Part shown: one piece after another, positions 8,539 to 17,919 of the stretch
Position numbering within the stretch: the first letter of the stretch is position 1
How the letters are laid out: each line of letters starts with the position of its first letter
Source of the DNA: Campylobacteraceae bacterium
Lineage (GTDB): Bacteria > Campylobacterota > Campylobacteria > Campylobacterales > Sulfurovaceae
NCBI GenBank assembly: GCA_027100635.1
Contig: JAMOOQ010000021.1
Location: forward strand, 1 to 48,207
DNA: 48,207 nt
Direction of reading: 5' to 3'
Position numbers and translations under genes: made by a program
The notes under the pieces: generated by a model
Databases searched by the model: none
What the model was told of the DNA's origin: nothing
The model's input: only the letters and a program-made list of their open reading frames with translations

Positions 8539-8907
8539 TTATTTAAGAGCCTCTTCAAAAGCTTCTATACTTCTAGGAATAGCAATACTTACAAGAAGTC
8601 CCAATTGAACCTTTGTAGTATCAATCAACATTCCCCATCTAAAATTACCTAAAGGTATAACAATAATCATCTTATCCCCTTCTACGTTCATTAAATAATA
8701 TTTATCTAAATTAGGAAAACCAGCACCTCTTAAAGTTTTCATAATATTTGTAGTTAGCATATTAAATAATGCACTAGCTTTTGGATTAGTATTATATCCA
8801 GCTACACTCATCCCCTCTTTTACAGTAAAAATATCACTAGAAAGAAGCCCATCACCTAAATCTTCTCTAAGTATTGCAATTGCATGATTTAATTTTTGTA
8901 CATTCAT
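8539..8907 (-). CDS. small roadblock/LC7-like protein (tentative)
   Basis: 122 residues, no signal peptide or membrane helix. The layout is an N-terminal helix ('LNHAIAILREDLG'), a strand, 'VAGYNTNPKASALFNML', a helix and paired strands ('YYLMNVEGDKMIIVIPL', 'FRWGMLIDTT'), ending in a helix. This resembles the roadblock/LC7 fold of small GTPase-associated proteins such as MglB, but no signature proves it. It has a good ribosome site ('gagga'). Its place beside a GAF-receiver gene suggests a regulatory role. Confidence 0.55.
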   Translation of the reverse strand: MNVQKLNHAIAILREDLGDGLLSSDIFTVKEGMSVAGYNTNPKASALFNMLTTNIMKTLRGAGFPNLDKYYLMNVEGDKMIIVIPLGNFRWGMLIDTTKVQLGLLVSIAIPRSIEAFEEALK

Positions 8908-8961
8908 CTTTAATTCCTCTTTTTTTTATTATATCGCATTTATTATAAGAAAAAAGGTAAT

Positions 8962-9339
8962 TTACTTTCTTGAGCTATCTATAGTAATTATAGTGTGTAC
9001 ATTTCCTCTTGGATTAAAATCTGCTGTTAGTTTTATCCATTTAGGTTTTAATCCTTTGTTTAACGCATCATAAATTTCATTTGTTGAATCTTCATGAGAG
9101 ATATGTTTATTTATAAAACTATTAATATATAATTTGAGAGCTTTAAGTTCTATCACCTTCTTATTGGGGATATATGATATTTTAATAGTCGCAAAATCAG
9201 GATAACCTGAACGAGGACACATACATATAAATTCAGGTAGAGTTATATCAATAGTATAATTTTTTTTATGATTATTTTTCCAATAATTATCTTTTGATGT
9301 TATATTAAAGTCTATAATCTCTTGTGTTCCGTATTTCAT
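8962..9339 (-). CDS. queF: NADPH-dependent 7-cyano-7-deazaguanine reductase QueF
   Basis: It reduces the nitrile preQ0 to preQ1 in queuosine tRNA modification. It is the short unimodular form of 125 residues. The catalytic cysteine lies in 'ICMCPRSGYPDFA' (C41) with the acid D48, and the QueF signature is 'ELKALKLYINSF'. The start overlaps the stop of the GGDEF/EAL gene by four bases (ATGA). From general knowledge, queF often follows gyrB in Campylobacterota. Here one regulatory gene separates them. Confidence 0.95.
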   Translation of the reverse strand: MKYGTQEIIDFNITSKDNYWKNNHKKNYTIDITLPEFICMCPRSGYPDFATIKISYIPNKKVIELKALKLYINSFINKHISHEDSTNEIYDALNKGLKPKWIKLTADFNPRGNVHTIITIDSSRK

Positions 9340-10784
9340 TCGCTATCCTTTTGAGTGTGAGTGTGAGTTATAATTAATTGGTTTATATTTATTGGTTTAG
9401 AGATACCAAAACCTTGCAGATAGTTAATGCCTAAATTTGTTAGTTTATCTTTTTGTTCATCCTTATCTACCCATTTAGCAATAGTTATAATATTAAGTTT
9501 TTTACCCATTTTAATAAAAGAGTTAAGAAGCATAAGGTTGTTAGAATCATCTATATTAGTGGTAAAATCTCTATCAAATTGAATCATATCAAACTTAAAA
9601 TATTTAATATAATCAAGAGAAGAGTTAGAAGTACCAAAATTATCAATACAGATACGAATTCCAGTTGAGCGAATATCATTTAAAGTATTAAGATAACTAT
9701 TTAAATTATGATATGTATTTTGTTCGTATATCTCTATAATAAAGCGTGATGGTTCTATATCAGCTAACTCTATAATATCAAGTGTCTTCTGCAAAAAAAG
9801 TTTATTTCTAAGCGAATAAGGTGATAGATTGAAGCTAAGGGATATATTATCATCTATTTGAGATATAGTTTTTACAATTTGTTTTACAATTAGCATATCA
9901 TAAGTTTGACCAAAGCCAAGGCGATTAATAATTGGTAGATATGTACGAGGTAAAATTTCACCAATTGTAGTTTTAAGTTTAACCGATATTGTGTATATAT
10001 CTATTTTATTTGTTTTAGTATTTTGCAAAGGTCTAAATGTAAAGATAATAGAATCTTGAGTAAGAGCTGATGTTATGGCATTTTCTAGCTGTTGTTCTTT
10101 TTTAGAATCTTTAAGAATTGTCTTTTTTGCTTTAGTTTTCTTTACATTACAATTATCCCTATCAATAGAGTTATGCAATCTTAATATGCTCTTTTCTATA
10201 TTGTCATTGTTATTAATTAAAATAGAAAAATAGTAATCTAACTCTATCTTTTGAATCTCTTTATAATTTTGTATAAAGTTTGTTAGTATATGTTCCACAT
10301 CTTGACTATCTTTATCAAGTGCCAATAAAAACTCTGAACTGCTATATCTACCTATAATAGTATTAGATAGATTATGTTGTTCTAAAAAAATATCAAGACT
10401 TTGGATAATATTTTGCAAAAGTTTATTTGTAGCCTTAGTTCCATAGTTATTATTTATGGTATTAAGATTTTTTATTGCAAGGATAGAGATTGTCTTTGGT
10501 TTATGTTTTTTAACCGCCTCAATAAAAGCATTAGGGGTAAAACCATCTGTTTCATTATCTAGCAATGTCCCTTTCGTTGCAAGTTCTAGCATAAAGTATA
10601 TAAAATATATGGTAGTAAATACAATTCCAGCCATGATTAAGCTTTCTCTAATAGATACATTAATATTCATATCTTTAGCAAAGACAATATATAATATTAC
10701 TCCAATAAATACCAAAGCAGGGATTCCTGCCCTTAGAGCGATTTTAAATCGTCGCTCTCTTTCTAATAAAGTTGATAATAACAT
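9336..10784 (-). CDS. membrane GGDEF/EAL-like protein with degenerate active sites
   Basis: 482 residues with two N-terminal membrane helices (~20-37, ~48-70). The next segment resembles a GGDEF domain, but the signature is 'RYSSSEF', so cyclase activity is unlikely. The C-terminal half resembles EAL (c-di-GMP phosphodiesterase) but lacks key residues. The EAL triplet is gone, 'DDFG' is 'DNFG', the catalytic lysine of 'KID' is glutamine ('MIQFD'), and 'AEGVE' is 'AKWVD'. The 'FNLS' asparagine and 'LQGFG' glutamine remain. It probably binds nucleotide or partners rather than turning over c-di-GMP. It lies five bases after gyrB and overlaps queF. Confidence 0.85.
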   Translation of the reverse strand: MLLSTLLERERRFKIALRAGIPALVFIGVILYIVFAKDMNINVSIRESLIMAGIVFTTIYFIYFMLELATKGTLLDNETDGFTPNAFIEAVKKHKPKTISILAIKNLNTINNNYGTKATNKLLQNIIQSLDIFLEQHNLSNTIIGRYSSSEFLLALDKDSQDVEHILTNFIQNYKEIQKIELDYYFSILINNNDNIEKSILRLHNSIDRDNCNVKKTKAKKTILKDSKKEQQLENAITSALTQDSIIFTFRPLQNTKTNKIDIYTISVKLKTTIGEILPRTYLPIINRLGFGQTYDMLIVKQIVKTISQIDDNISLSFNLSPYSLRNKLFLQKTLDIIELADIEPSRFIIEIYEQNTYHNLNSYLNTLNDIRSTGIRICIDNFGTSNSSLDYIKYFKFDMIQFDRDFTTNIDDSNNLMLLNSFIKMGKKLNIITIAKWVDKDEQKDKLTNLGINYLQGFGISKPININQLIITHTHTQKDSE

Positions 10785-10789
10785 CTTTT

Positions 10790-13700
10790 TTATACATCCA
10801 AATGCTTAACATCTTTAGCATGAGTCTCAATGTAATTTCTTCGTGGTTCTACCTCATCACCCATAAATAAAGAGAATGTATCACTAGCTTTTTGAACATC
10901 ATCAATTGTAACTCTTAGTAAAACTCTATTTTCTGGTGTCATTGTTGTCTCCCATAACTGCTCTGGATTCATCTCTCCAAGACCTTTATATCGTTGAATA
11001 TACGCACCTTTTTTAGCAAAAGAATCAACTTTAGATAATAGCTCTAGCATATCCTTATCCTTAAATTCTTGAGTGATTCTATCATTTATCTTTGCATGTA
11101 TATTTAAAGCCTCTTCAAAGTGAGGAGTTGTATATAAATTTGCATCAATTAATAGATCTTCAAGCCCATCATTAGTTTGAACAAAAAGATGAATTTTTTC
11201 TTCATCTATTGTTCTACTTAATATATTATAACCAAGGTCTTCAATAAATATATCTAATTTTTTAATTAACTCTTTATTTTCAATATTATGTAAAGATGGT
11301 GTTTCAATTAAATATCTCATAACTTCTGGCATAGAGTATCGTTTTTCAAGCTCTTTAAGTGTCATTTTGTAGTAACTTACTAGCTTAAATAGATCAATTA
11401 AATCATTATCTCCCATAGTTTCACTCTCTATTACAGAGATTCCATGTTCAATAATAAAATCATTTAAAGCTTTATCATCTTTTAAATATGTCTCATTTTT
11501 ACCTTTTTTATATCTATAAAGAGGTGGTTGAGCAAGATATAGATAACCTTTTGCGATAATTGGTTCTAGAAATCTAAAGAAAAATGTCATTAATAAAGTT
11601 TGAATATGGGAATTATGTACAAATATAGAGCTATCATCTCCAGATTTAATTGCAAAATTATGATATTCATCCACAGTTAAATCATAAACAGGTGTTTCAT
11701 CAACTTCTATAATCTCTATTGATTTAATTTTATGGTTAATATTATCATGTAACGATAAAAGAATTACTTCACTCTTTAACTCATCTGCTCTCACATAATC
11801 TCCATTAATTAATCTAAAAGGATGATTATCAGTAGCTTCAATTACAAAATCATTATCTAAAGTAATTTTGTAAAGTTTTTTAACTTTTTTTGTTATTCTT
11901 ACACTATGTGCTTGTGCAGGAGTAAGTTTTCCATTCTCATCACTTGCCCAAATCCAAAATTTATCTTCTTCTGAAGGATATAATTTTTCTAACTCTTGCA
12001 TTGTTTTGTAAGTACCATCTAAAAGTTTAACTTCTGTATCGCCTTTTAAACAACCATCAACATCTGCATCAGTCATGATAATTACTTTATGATAACGAAG
12101 TTTATCTTCATTAAACTCATCACCAATCCCACAACCAAGAGCAGTAATCATATTCTTAATCTCATCAGACTTTAAAATCTTCTCTAATCTTGCCTTTTCA
12201 ACATTTAAAATCTTACCTTTAAGTGGTAAAATTGCTTGGAATACTCTATCTCTTCCTTGCTTTGCCGAATTATGTACAAATACACCCGAAGCCAAAGCAA
12301 AGTTATGCGTATTTGGTACTTCTATATCATAAACTGCTATTGGTTCTCCAATATATTTTTCTACTTTTACAACTTTATGATTATATGTATATAGATTACT
12401 TTGAATTAACTCATTTGGATTTAATAATGATGGATAATTATCACTCTCACCAATTTTATCTAATAATGTCTTAATTATAAAAACTTTTCTATTTTTAGTC
12501 TCTTTTCTTACATTTTCATAATTATCTATACCAACTCTATTTAAAAGTTCTAAACTATTTTTAATTCTGGTCTCTCGTTCAGTAGCTAATTTTCTTTTTA
12601 CATTATCAGGATTAGACATCTGTTTTCTAGTCTCTTCTGCTCTCCATTCTCTTAATTCTTTATCATCCCATTGCTCTTTTGCTCTTTTCCTATTGCCCTC
12701 AACTGCATCAGGATTATCTTCAAAATATTTAGTAACTCTTTGACTCTGCTCTTCTCTATGAGTTTCATCAGCCCAATATTCAGCAAAATGTTCTGTATTC
12801 ATTTGTCCATTTGCAATTTGAATTTCTCGCATTCGTTTATGTTGTCCATCAAATTTAGCACGATACTCTGGATTATCCCAATCTTTAATTACTCTTGCAG
12901 AAATTTCATCAGATTGTTCTTTCATCTTTTGAGACATATACTCTTTATATTGGGGAGTTTGTCTATCAAAATCCTCTTTATGAATATTTAAATGTTCTTT
13001 TTCTGATAGTCTAATAATATTATCAGGATTATTATTTCTTGTATTTTTATCAATATGATGTCTGTGAAATTTTCCTTTTATTACATTAGAATATATATTA
13101 TTTTTTATATTCCAATTATCAGCTAAATAATAAACTAAATCTTTTGTATTATCAGGTTGAATGATAATATCATCTATTCTAGTTCTAGTTATATCAGATG
13201 ATTTTATTTCTATAATCTTCTCTTTTGTTTCCATATAAAATGGCATTAATGATTCACCAACTTCTAAATCTTTTGCTTTTGTATATGTACCATTTTTTAA
13301 CATATAGGGGTGGTCAGCCGTACAAAGTTCTCGCTTACCATTATCCAAAGTTACATAAACTAGATCATCTGTAATTTTTGTTTGCCAAGCATTTTTTATT
13401 TTTTGTAACTCTATTTTATCTGTTTGATGATTATAAGTATAGATAAAATTCTCTTTTCCTTCTAAGTGTTCTTTAGCTAGAATATCAATTCTAATATCCT
13501 CTCCTATAGCACATTTAACCTTAGTTTCTCCTGAATGGCAACCCCCAGCACTATCACCTTCCACAAGGTAAATCTCTGAAATTTCAGGGTCTTTACTTTG
13601 ACAATCTGCTAATTTTCCAGGCAAAGTTCCAATGCTCATAGAGTCTTTTCGTTTAACCAAATCTTTAGCTCTTTTTGCTGCATCTCTTCCTCTTGCTGCT

Positions 13701-14818
13701 AAAAGCACTTGACCCATAATTGCTTTTGCTTCTAGTGGATTTTCTTCAAGATATTTATTAAAGTTTTCAGAGAAGAATTTTTGAACTAAAGGACGAACAT
13801 AACTAGAACCTAGTTTACCTTTTGTTTGCCCCTCAAATTGTGGTTCAGGAACTCTCACAGATACAATTGAAATAAGCCCCTCTTTACAGTCCTCACCTGT
13901 AATCTTTATACCCTTCTCTTTAGCATTAGCATTTTTTGAGATATAGCTAGACATAGAACGAGTCAATCCTGCTCTAAATCCAGCCTCATGAGTTCCACCA
14001 TCTGCTGTTTTGATATTATTTACAAAAGATAATGATCTTTCGGTATCAGAATCACAATACATAAGAGCAATATCTATCTCAATATCATCTGCTTTTCCTT
14101 GAAAAAACTGAGCATTAGATATAACATCTTTTTTATTCATATCTTCAACAAACTGTTTTATTCCACCTTCAAAATGAAATATCTCTTTAGTTCCATCTCT
14201 CTCATCTCTAAAATCAATTTTAATTTTTGGATTTAGATATGCCAACTCTTTAAATCTTTTAGTAAGAATATCTTTTTGAAAAGTTGTAGTCTCTGTAAAA
14301 ATTGTATCATCTGCCCAAAATTCTATTTTTGTCCCATTTTTACGAGTTGTACCTATTGTTTTTAATTCCTCTTGTGGAATACCCTCTTTAAATAATTGTG
14401 CATAAACCTCTCCATCACGATTAACAGTAAGGGTTAAATCTTTTGAGAGTGCATTTACAACTGAAACACCAACACCATGAAGTCCACCAGAGACCTTATA
14501 TGTATCTTTATCAAACTTTCCACCAGCATGAAGAACTGTCATAACAACTGTTGCCGCAGACATATTTTCTGTTGGATGCTGGGCAACGGGGATACCTCTA
14601 CCATTATCTTCAATAATTGCAGAACCATTTTTTGTAAGAGTTACTTTAATTGTATCACAAAATCCTGCCATCGCTTCATCAATAGAGTTATCTACAACTT
14701 CATATACAAGATGATGAAGCCCTCTAATTGATGTATCACCAATATACATCCCTGGCCGTTTTCTAACTGCCTCTAGTCCTTTAAGAACTTTAATATTACT
14801 TGCACCATATTCAGCCAT
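10790..14818 (-). CDS. gyrB: DNA gyrase subunit B with two inteins
   Basis: The ATPase subunit of gyrase, which introduces negative supercoils. The precursor is 1342 residues. Removing two inteins (427-850 and 923-1069) leaves 771, the normal GyrB length. The host parts show the GHKL site ('VVDNSIDEAMAG', 'EDNGRGIPV', 'GGLHGVGVSVVNALS') and the TOPRIM motifs 'EGDSAGG' and 'DADVDG', each cut at its end by an intein. The C-terminus has 'IQRYKGLGEMNPEQLW'. A 'ggaga' ribosome site precedes the ATG. The gene leads the minus-strand block gyrB > GGDEF/EAL > queF, and dnaA and dnaN are not beside it. Confidence 0.97.
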   Translation of the reverse strand: MAEYGASNIKVLKGLEAVRKRPGMYIGDTSIRGLHHLVYEVVDNSIDEAMAGFCDTIKVTLTKNGSAIIEDNGRGIPVAQHPTENMSAATVVMTVLHAGGKFDKDTYKVSGGLHGVGVSVVNALSKDLTLTVNRDGEVYAQLFKEGIPQEELKTIGTTRKNGTKIEFWADDTIFTETTTFQKDILTKRFKELAYLNPKIKIDFRDERDGTKEIFHFEGGIKQFVEDMNKKDVISNAQFFQGKADDIEIDIALMYCDSDTERSLSFVNNIKTADGGTHEAGFRAGLTRSMSSYISKNANAKEKGIKITGEDCKEGLISIVSVRVPEPQFEGQTKGKLGSSYVRPLVQKFFSENFNKYLEENPLEAKAIMGQVLLAARGRDAAKRAKDLVKRKDSMSIGTLPGKLADCQSKDPEISEIYLVEGDSAGGCHSGETKVKCAIGEDIRIDILAKEHLEGKENFIYTYNHQTDKIELQKIKNAWQTKITDDLVYVTLDNGKRELCTADHPYMLKNGTYTKAKDLEVGESLMPFYMETKEKIIEIKSSDITRTRIDDIIIQPDNTKDLVYYLADNWNIKNNIYSNVIKGKFHRHHIDKNTRNNNPDNIIRLSEKEHLNIHKEDFDRQTPQYKEYMSQKMKEQSDEISARVIKDWDNPEYRAKFDGQHKRMREIQIANGQMNTEHFAEYWADETHREEQSQRVTKYFEDNPDAVEGNRKRAKEQWDDKELREWRAEETRKQMSNPDNVKRKLATERETRIKNSLELLNRVGIDNYENVRKETKNRKVFIIKTLLDKIGESDNYPSLLNPNELIQSNLYTYNHKVVKVEKYIGEPIAVYDIEVPNTHNFALASGVFVHNSAKQGRDRVFQAILPLKGKILNVEKARLEKILKSDEIKNMITALGCGIGDEFNEDKLRYHKVIIMTDADVDGCLKGDTEVKLLDGTYKTMQELEKLYPSEEDKFWIWASDENGKLTPAQAHSVRITKKVKKLYKITLDNDFVIEATDNHPFRLINGDYVRADELKSEVILLSLHDNINHKIKSIEIIEVDETPVYDLTVDEYHNFAIKSGDDSSIFVHNSHIQTLLMTFFFRFLEPIIAKGYLYLAQPPLYRYKKGKNETYLKDDKALNDFIIEHGISVIESETMGDNDLIDLFKLVSYYKMTLKELEKRYSMPEVMRYLIETPSLHNIENKELIKKLDIFIEDLGYNILSRTIDEEKIHLFVQTNDGLEDLLIDANLYTTPHFEEALNIHAKINDRITQEFKDKDMLELLSKVDSFAKKGAYIQRYKGLGEMNPEQLWETTMTPENRVLLRVTIDDVQKASDTFSLFMGDEVEPRRNYIETHAKDVKHLDV
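11612..12052 (-). other. intein 2 of GyrB (mini-intein, 147 residues)
   Basis: Inserted in the TOPRIM motif 'DADVDG|SHIQT', residues 923-1069 of the precursor. Block A starts with Cys ('CLKGDTEVKLLDG'), block B is 'EATDNHPF' with the TxxH motif, block F is 'VYDLTVDEYHNF', and the end is 'SSIFVHN' followed by Ser. All splicing residues (Cys1, His-Asn, +1 Ser) are present, so it should splice. There is no room for a homing endonuclease. Confidence 0.93.
12269..13540 (-). other. intein 1 of GyrB (424 residues, HNH-type endonuclease)
   Basis: Inserted after 'EGDSAGG' and before 'SAKQGRDR', residues 427-850. It starts with Cys ('CHSGETKVKCAIGED'). Block B has 'TADHPYML', block F has 'VYDIEVPNTHNFALASG', and it ends 'FVHN' before Ser. 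Residues ~584-614 ('FHRHHIDKNTRNNNPDNI' and on) form an HNH nuclease motif. Residues ~617-750 are charged helical repeats ('EYWADETHREEQ', 'WDDKELREWRAEETRKQMS') like the NUMOD-type DNA-binding repeats of homing endonucleases. It is probably splicing-competent, and the endonuclease may still be active. Confidence 0.92.
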
Positions 14819-15069
14819 ATTTTCTCCAATTTTATCTCTATTATTCTATATTTTCTACTTTTATAATTATAGATATTTTACCCAAAATTAGGTTTTAAAC
14901 TAATTATTAAATAAATATTTTTTTTTGCTATTATCTTAATCTTTAATTGAGAATATTATACCCAATATTAAATTATTTGATAAGTATAAAGTGATAAAAA
15001 TCACAATCTTATTATTTAAATTGTAAAGTATAAATATGGTAAAAATTTTTTTAATAAAAAGGAAAAGAG
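14819..15069. promoter_or_regulatory. divergent promoter region, gyrB / vWA gene
   Basis: Gene-free, very AT-rich 251 bases between two divergent genes. It has several 'tataat'-like boxes on both strands ('attataccc' near 14955; 'tctataattat' reading toward gyrB near 14865). Small inverted repeats such as 'gtgataaaaatcac' (14991-15004) could be an operator. I see no RNA gene and no DnaA-box cluster. Confidence 0.4.
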
Positions 15070-17181
15070 ATGTTTAAAATTTCAGTGAAGAGTTATATTT
15101 TTATGTTGTTAATGGGTATGCCGATATTAAGTATGGCTACAGTTGATACTAATATATCAGACCTTACAGAAAAGAGTTCAGTAAAAAAAAGAATACCTGT
15201 AAAAATTGAGGGTAAGAAACTACTATCACTAAGAGTTTTAACAAGACCTTTTTCTAATATATATCAAGATAAAAGTATAGAGAGTGGCATTGTTCAGAGT
15301 GATATTCCTGCTTTACAACCATTTTATGTTTATACTAAACCATCAGCCGAAGATTTAGAACTTGAATTAGGTTGGTATGAGATAGGAAGTAATAGTCAAG
15401 GTAAGATATTAGGATGGATGCAGTCAAAAGATGTTTTTGAGTGGAAACAAACAATGTGTTTAGCGTATACTCATCCTGTAGGTAGAAAACCTGTCTTGAT
15501 GTTTGATTCAAAATCAGATATTACAAAGATTATTAATTTACCTGAAGAGGAGAGGCTAGAAAATATATCTAAGCTTTACACTAGTATAAATGAACATAAT
15601 ATCACTAAAAACTTTATTGTTAAATCAGTTGAACCTAAAAAAGCTGTTGATATTCAAAAAGAGTTTTACCTTCTTCCTATTCTTGATTTTGAAGCAGTAG
15701 AGTTTGGCAATAGAGAGGCAAGAATTGTACAGTTAGCAGCAGTTACAAATGCAAAAGCAGGAGCAAGAGGTGATAATGATATACGAACAGAAAATAATTA
15801 TCTCAAAGAGGCTACAGAGGGAAGTACAGTTATTCATCAAAAGCTTTTAGAAAAGCTTATTGTAGATATAGTTTGGGTTGTTGATACTACGGTAAGTATG
15901 AGACCATTTATAAAGAGTACACTTGATGTTATATCTAAGGCATCCATAGAGATGGTAGATAATAGTCCTGATAATATAAAATTAAATTTTGGAGTTTGGG
16001 GTTATAGAGACTCAGTAATAGATATACCGAAGATTGGTTATACCACCAAAAATTATACTCCAGAGCTTGAAGGGATAAAAGAGTTTACAGAAACTTTATC
16101 TACGGTAGATGTTACAAAAGTGGATTCAAAAGATTATCCAGAAGATATGTTTTCTGGTATATCTGATGCAATGGAGCTAACAAATTGGAGTAAGAATAGT
16201 ATTAAATTAATAATACTTGTGGGAGATGCACCATCTCATAAAAAAGGTCATAAATGGAATTTATCTAATCAAAATGAAAATATTTTAAGAGAATTAGCAA
16301 ATGGACAAAAGATATATATAGCATCATTTTATATCAAAAATCCTAAAGCAAAAAGATTTCATGAGTTAGCTATAACACAATATCAAACATTAGCAACTAA
16401 TCCAGGAACTAGTGATGAAACTGCATTTCAAGAGGTACCATCAACAAATAAAGAAGCATTTAAAATAGGTGTATCTAAATTAACTACAAAATTTATACAA
16501 GAGATAGAAAAGATGCGTATAGTTGATGTTGTACAAGAGGGAAAAGAATCTTTTGTTGACGAAGATGGATTAGTGGATATAGATAAAGTTATACCTGTAG
16601 TTGGAGATACAGATAAGAGTATGACTGGTAAGGGTAGTAGAATGTTTCATGCTGCAATGGTTCAATGGATAGGTAGTCAAACTAATGCCAAAGCTCCTAA
16701 TGATATTGTGGCTTGGGTGATTGACAAAGATTTAAAAAATTCTGAAATACCTTCGCTTGAAGTACGACTTTTAATCAATAAGCGTCAACTAGACTCTTTA
16801 GCCACAGTATTAACATCTATTATGACCGCAGGATTTACAGGTCAAATTGCAGGAGAAGACTTTTTTACATCTTTACAAGCAGCTACGGCAACTATTGCTA
16901 GAGATCCAAATATGGTAAAACAAGCTAGAAGAATGGCAGATACTGGATTAGTTCCTGAGTTTCTTGAAGGATTACCTTATCAGAGTCAATTAATGTCTAT
17001 AACAAATGAACTATGGAGTAGTTGGTCAGCAGATGAACAAAATGAGTTTATAAATACACTTGATGCTAAAGTAGAAGCATATAGAACTATACATGATACA
17101 CCCGAAGGATGGATACCTCTTAATAAAGGAGATGATATTGATGAGTATGTATATCCTATAACTTTAGATCTGTTACCTTAG
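15070..17181 (+). CDS. secreted vWA-domain protein, like the periplasmic part of PpkA
   Basis: 703 residues with a signal peptide ('YIFMLLMGMPILSMA'). An SH3-like beta region follows (~55-130, 'GWYEIGSNSQGKILGWMQSKDV'), then a von Willebrand A domain from ~264 with MIDAS 'DTTVS' (D272) and a later 'GDAPSH'. The C-terminal part (~520-703, 'LLINKRQLDSLATVL', 'ATATIARDPNMV', 'YVYPITLDLLP') recalls the C-terminus of the type VI secretion kinase PpkA. Here no kinase domain is attached. It is first in a plus-strand operon with an ABC ATPase 12 bases downstream. The ribosome site is 'aaggaaaag'. The PpkA link is my pattern recognition, not a search result. Confidence 0.8.
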   Translation: MFKISVKSYIFMLLMGMPILSMATVDTNISDLTEKSSVKKRIPVKIEGKKLLSLRVLTRPFSNIYQDKSIESGIVQSDIPALQPFYVYTKPSAEDLELELGWYEIGSNSQGKILGWMQSKDVFEWKQTMCLAYTHPVGRKPVLMFDSKSDITKIINLPEEERLENISKLYTSINEHNITKNFIVKSVEPKKAVDIQKEFYLLPILDFEAVEFGNREARIVQLAAVTNAKAGARGDNDIRTENNYLKEATEGSTVIHQKLLEKLIVDIVWVVDTTVSMRPFIKSTLDVISKASIEMVDNSPDNIKLNFGVWGYRDSVIDIPKIGYTTKNYTPELEGIKEFTETLSTVDVTKVDSKDYPEDMFSGISDAMELTNWSKNSIKLIILVGDAPSHKKGHKWNLSNQNENILRELANGQKIYIASFYIKNPKAKRFHELAITQYQTLATNPGTSDETAFQEVPSTNKEAFKIGVSKLTTKFIQEIEKMRIVDVVQEGKESFVDEDGLVDIDKVIPVVGDTDKSMTGKGSRMFHAAMVQWIGSQTNAKAPNDIVAWVIDKDLKNSEIPSLEVRLLINKRQLDSLATVLTSIMTAGFTGQIAGEDFFTSLQAATATIARDPNMVKQARRMADTGLVPEFLEGLPYQSQLMSITNELWSSWSADEQNEFINTLDAKVEAYRTIHDTPEGWIPLNKGDDIDEYVYPITLDLLP

Positions 17182-17193
17182 GGATATTTACAG

Positions 17194-17919
17194 ATGCATA
17201 GTGTATTTGAGCTTAAAGATATTGTTATATCTCGTGAAAAAGGTGGTGTCTCTTTTCAATTAGAGATACCTTATTTAAAAATAAATTCAGGTGAGTTTAT
17301 TGGAGTTATTGGCTCTAGTGGATGTGGAAAATCTACTTTTTTAGATATTTTAGGTTTAATATTAACTGTAGATAGATCAAATGAGTTTAAGCTTTCTGTT
17401 ATGCAAGGAGATAATTATTTAAGATGGGATATTCCATCTCTGAATGATAAAAAATTATCCAATCTTAGGCGAGAACATATAGGTTATATTTTGCAAAGTG
17501 GAGGATTATTGCCTTTTCTAACAGTTAAAGAGAATATCTTACTATCAAGTAAATTAAATAATATAAATGTTTTAGAGGATATATTTTTACACCTTGTACA
17601 CTCATTAGGGATAGAGAGGCAAATCAATAAAAAACCTCAACATTTATCAGGTGGACAAAGGCAAAGAGTTGCTATTGCACGAGCATTAATTCATAATCCC
17701 GCAATTATATTGGCAGATGAACCAACTGCTTCGGTAGATAAACCAACAGCATTAGAGATTAGAGATCAACTAAAATCTTTAGCAAAATCTTATGGTAGTT
17801 CTGTATTAATGGTGACACATGATGTTGATATGGTTGAATATTATTGTGATAGATTACTTACATTTGAAGTGATAAAAGTTAGTGATACTCTTGTGGTTTC
17901 AAAGGTTATAGAGATATGA
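17194..17919 (+). CDS. ABC transporter ATPase (LolD/MacB class, TagT-like by context)
   Basis: The cytosolic ATP-hydrolysing subunit of a mechanotransmission-type ABC system. Walker A is 'GSSGCGKST' (40-48), the Q-loop region 'YILQSGGLLPF', the signature 'LSGGQRQRV' (151-159), Walker B 'IILADE' and the H-loop 'MVTHD'. Its 241 residues are usual for LolD and FtsE relatives. The stop overlaps the permease start by four bases (ATGA). Beside a vWA protein and, across the cluster, an FGE-like protein, it matches the TagT position of the type VI threonine-phosphorylation pathway. Confidence 0.93.
   Translation: MHSVFELKDIVISREKGGVSFQLEIPYLKINSGEFIGVIGSSGCGKSTFLDILGLILTVDRSNEFKLSVMQGDNYLRWDIPSLNDKKLSNLRREHIGYILQSGGLLPFLTVKENILLSSKLNNINVLEDIFLHLVHSLGIERQINKKPQHLSGGQRQRVAIARALIHNPAIILADEPTASVDKPTALEIRDQLKSLAKSYGSSVLMVTHDVDMVEYYCDRLLTFEVIKVSDTLVVSKVIEI

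Noticed and set aside
12223-12991. Plus-strand frames inside gyrB intein 1
   Set aside because: Antisense shadows of the intein coding sequence, with hydrophobic composition typical of the complementary strand of AT-rich genes.
14819-15069. Possible replication origin beside gyrB
   Set aside because: gyrB often lies near dnaA-dnaN in this phylum, but neither gene is here and I see no cluster of DnaA-box-like sites.
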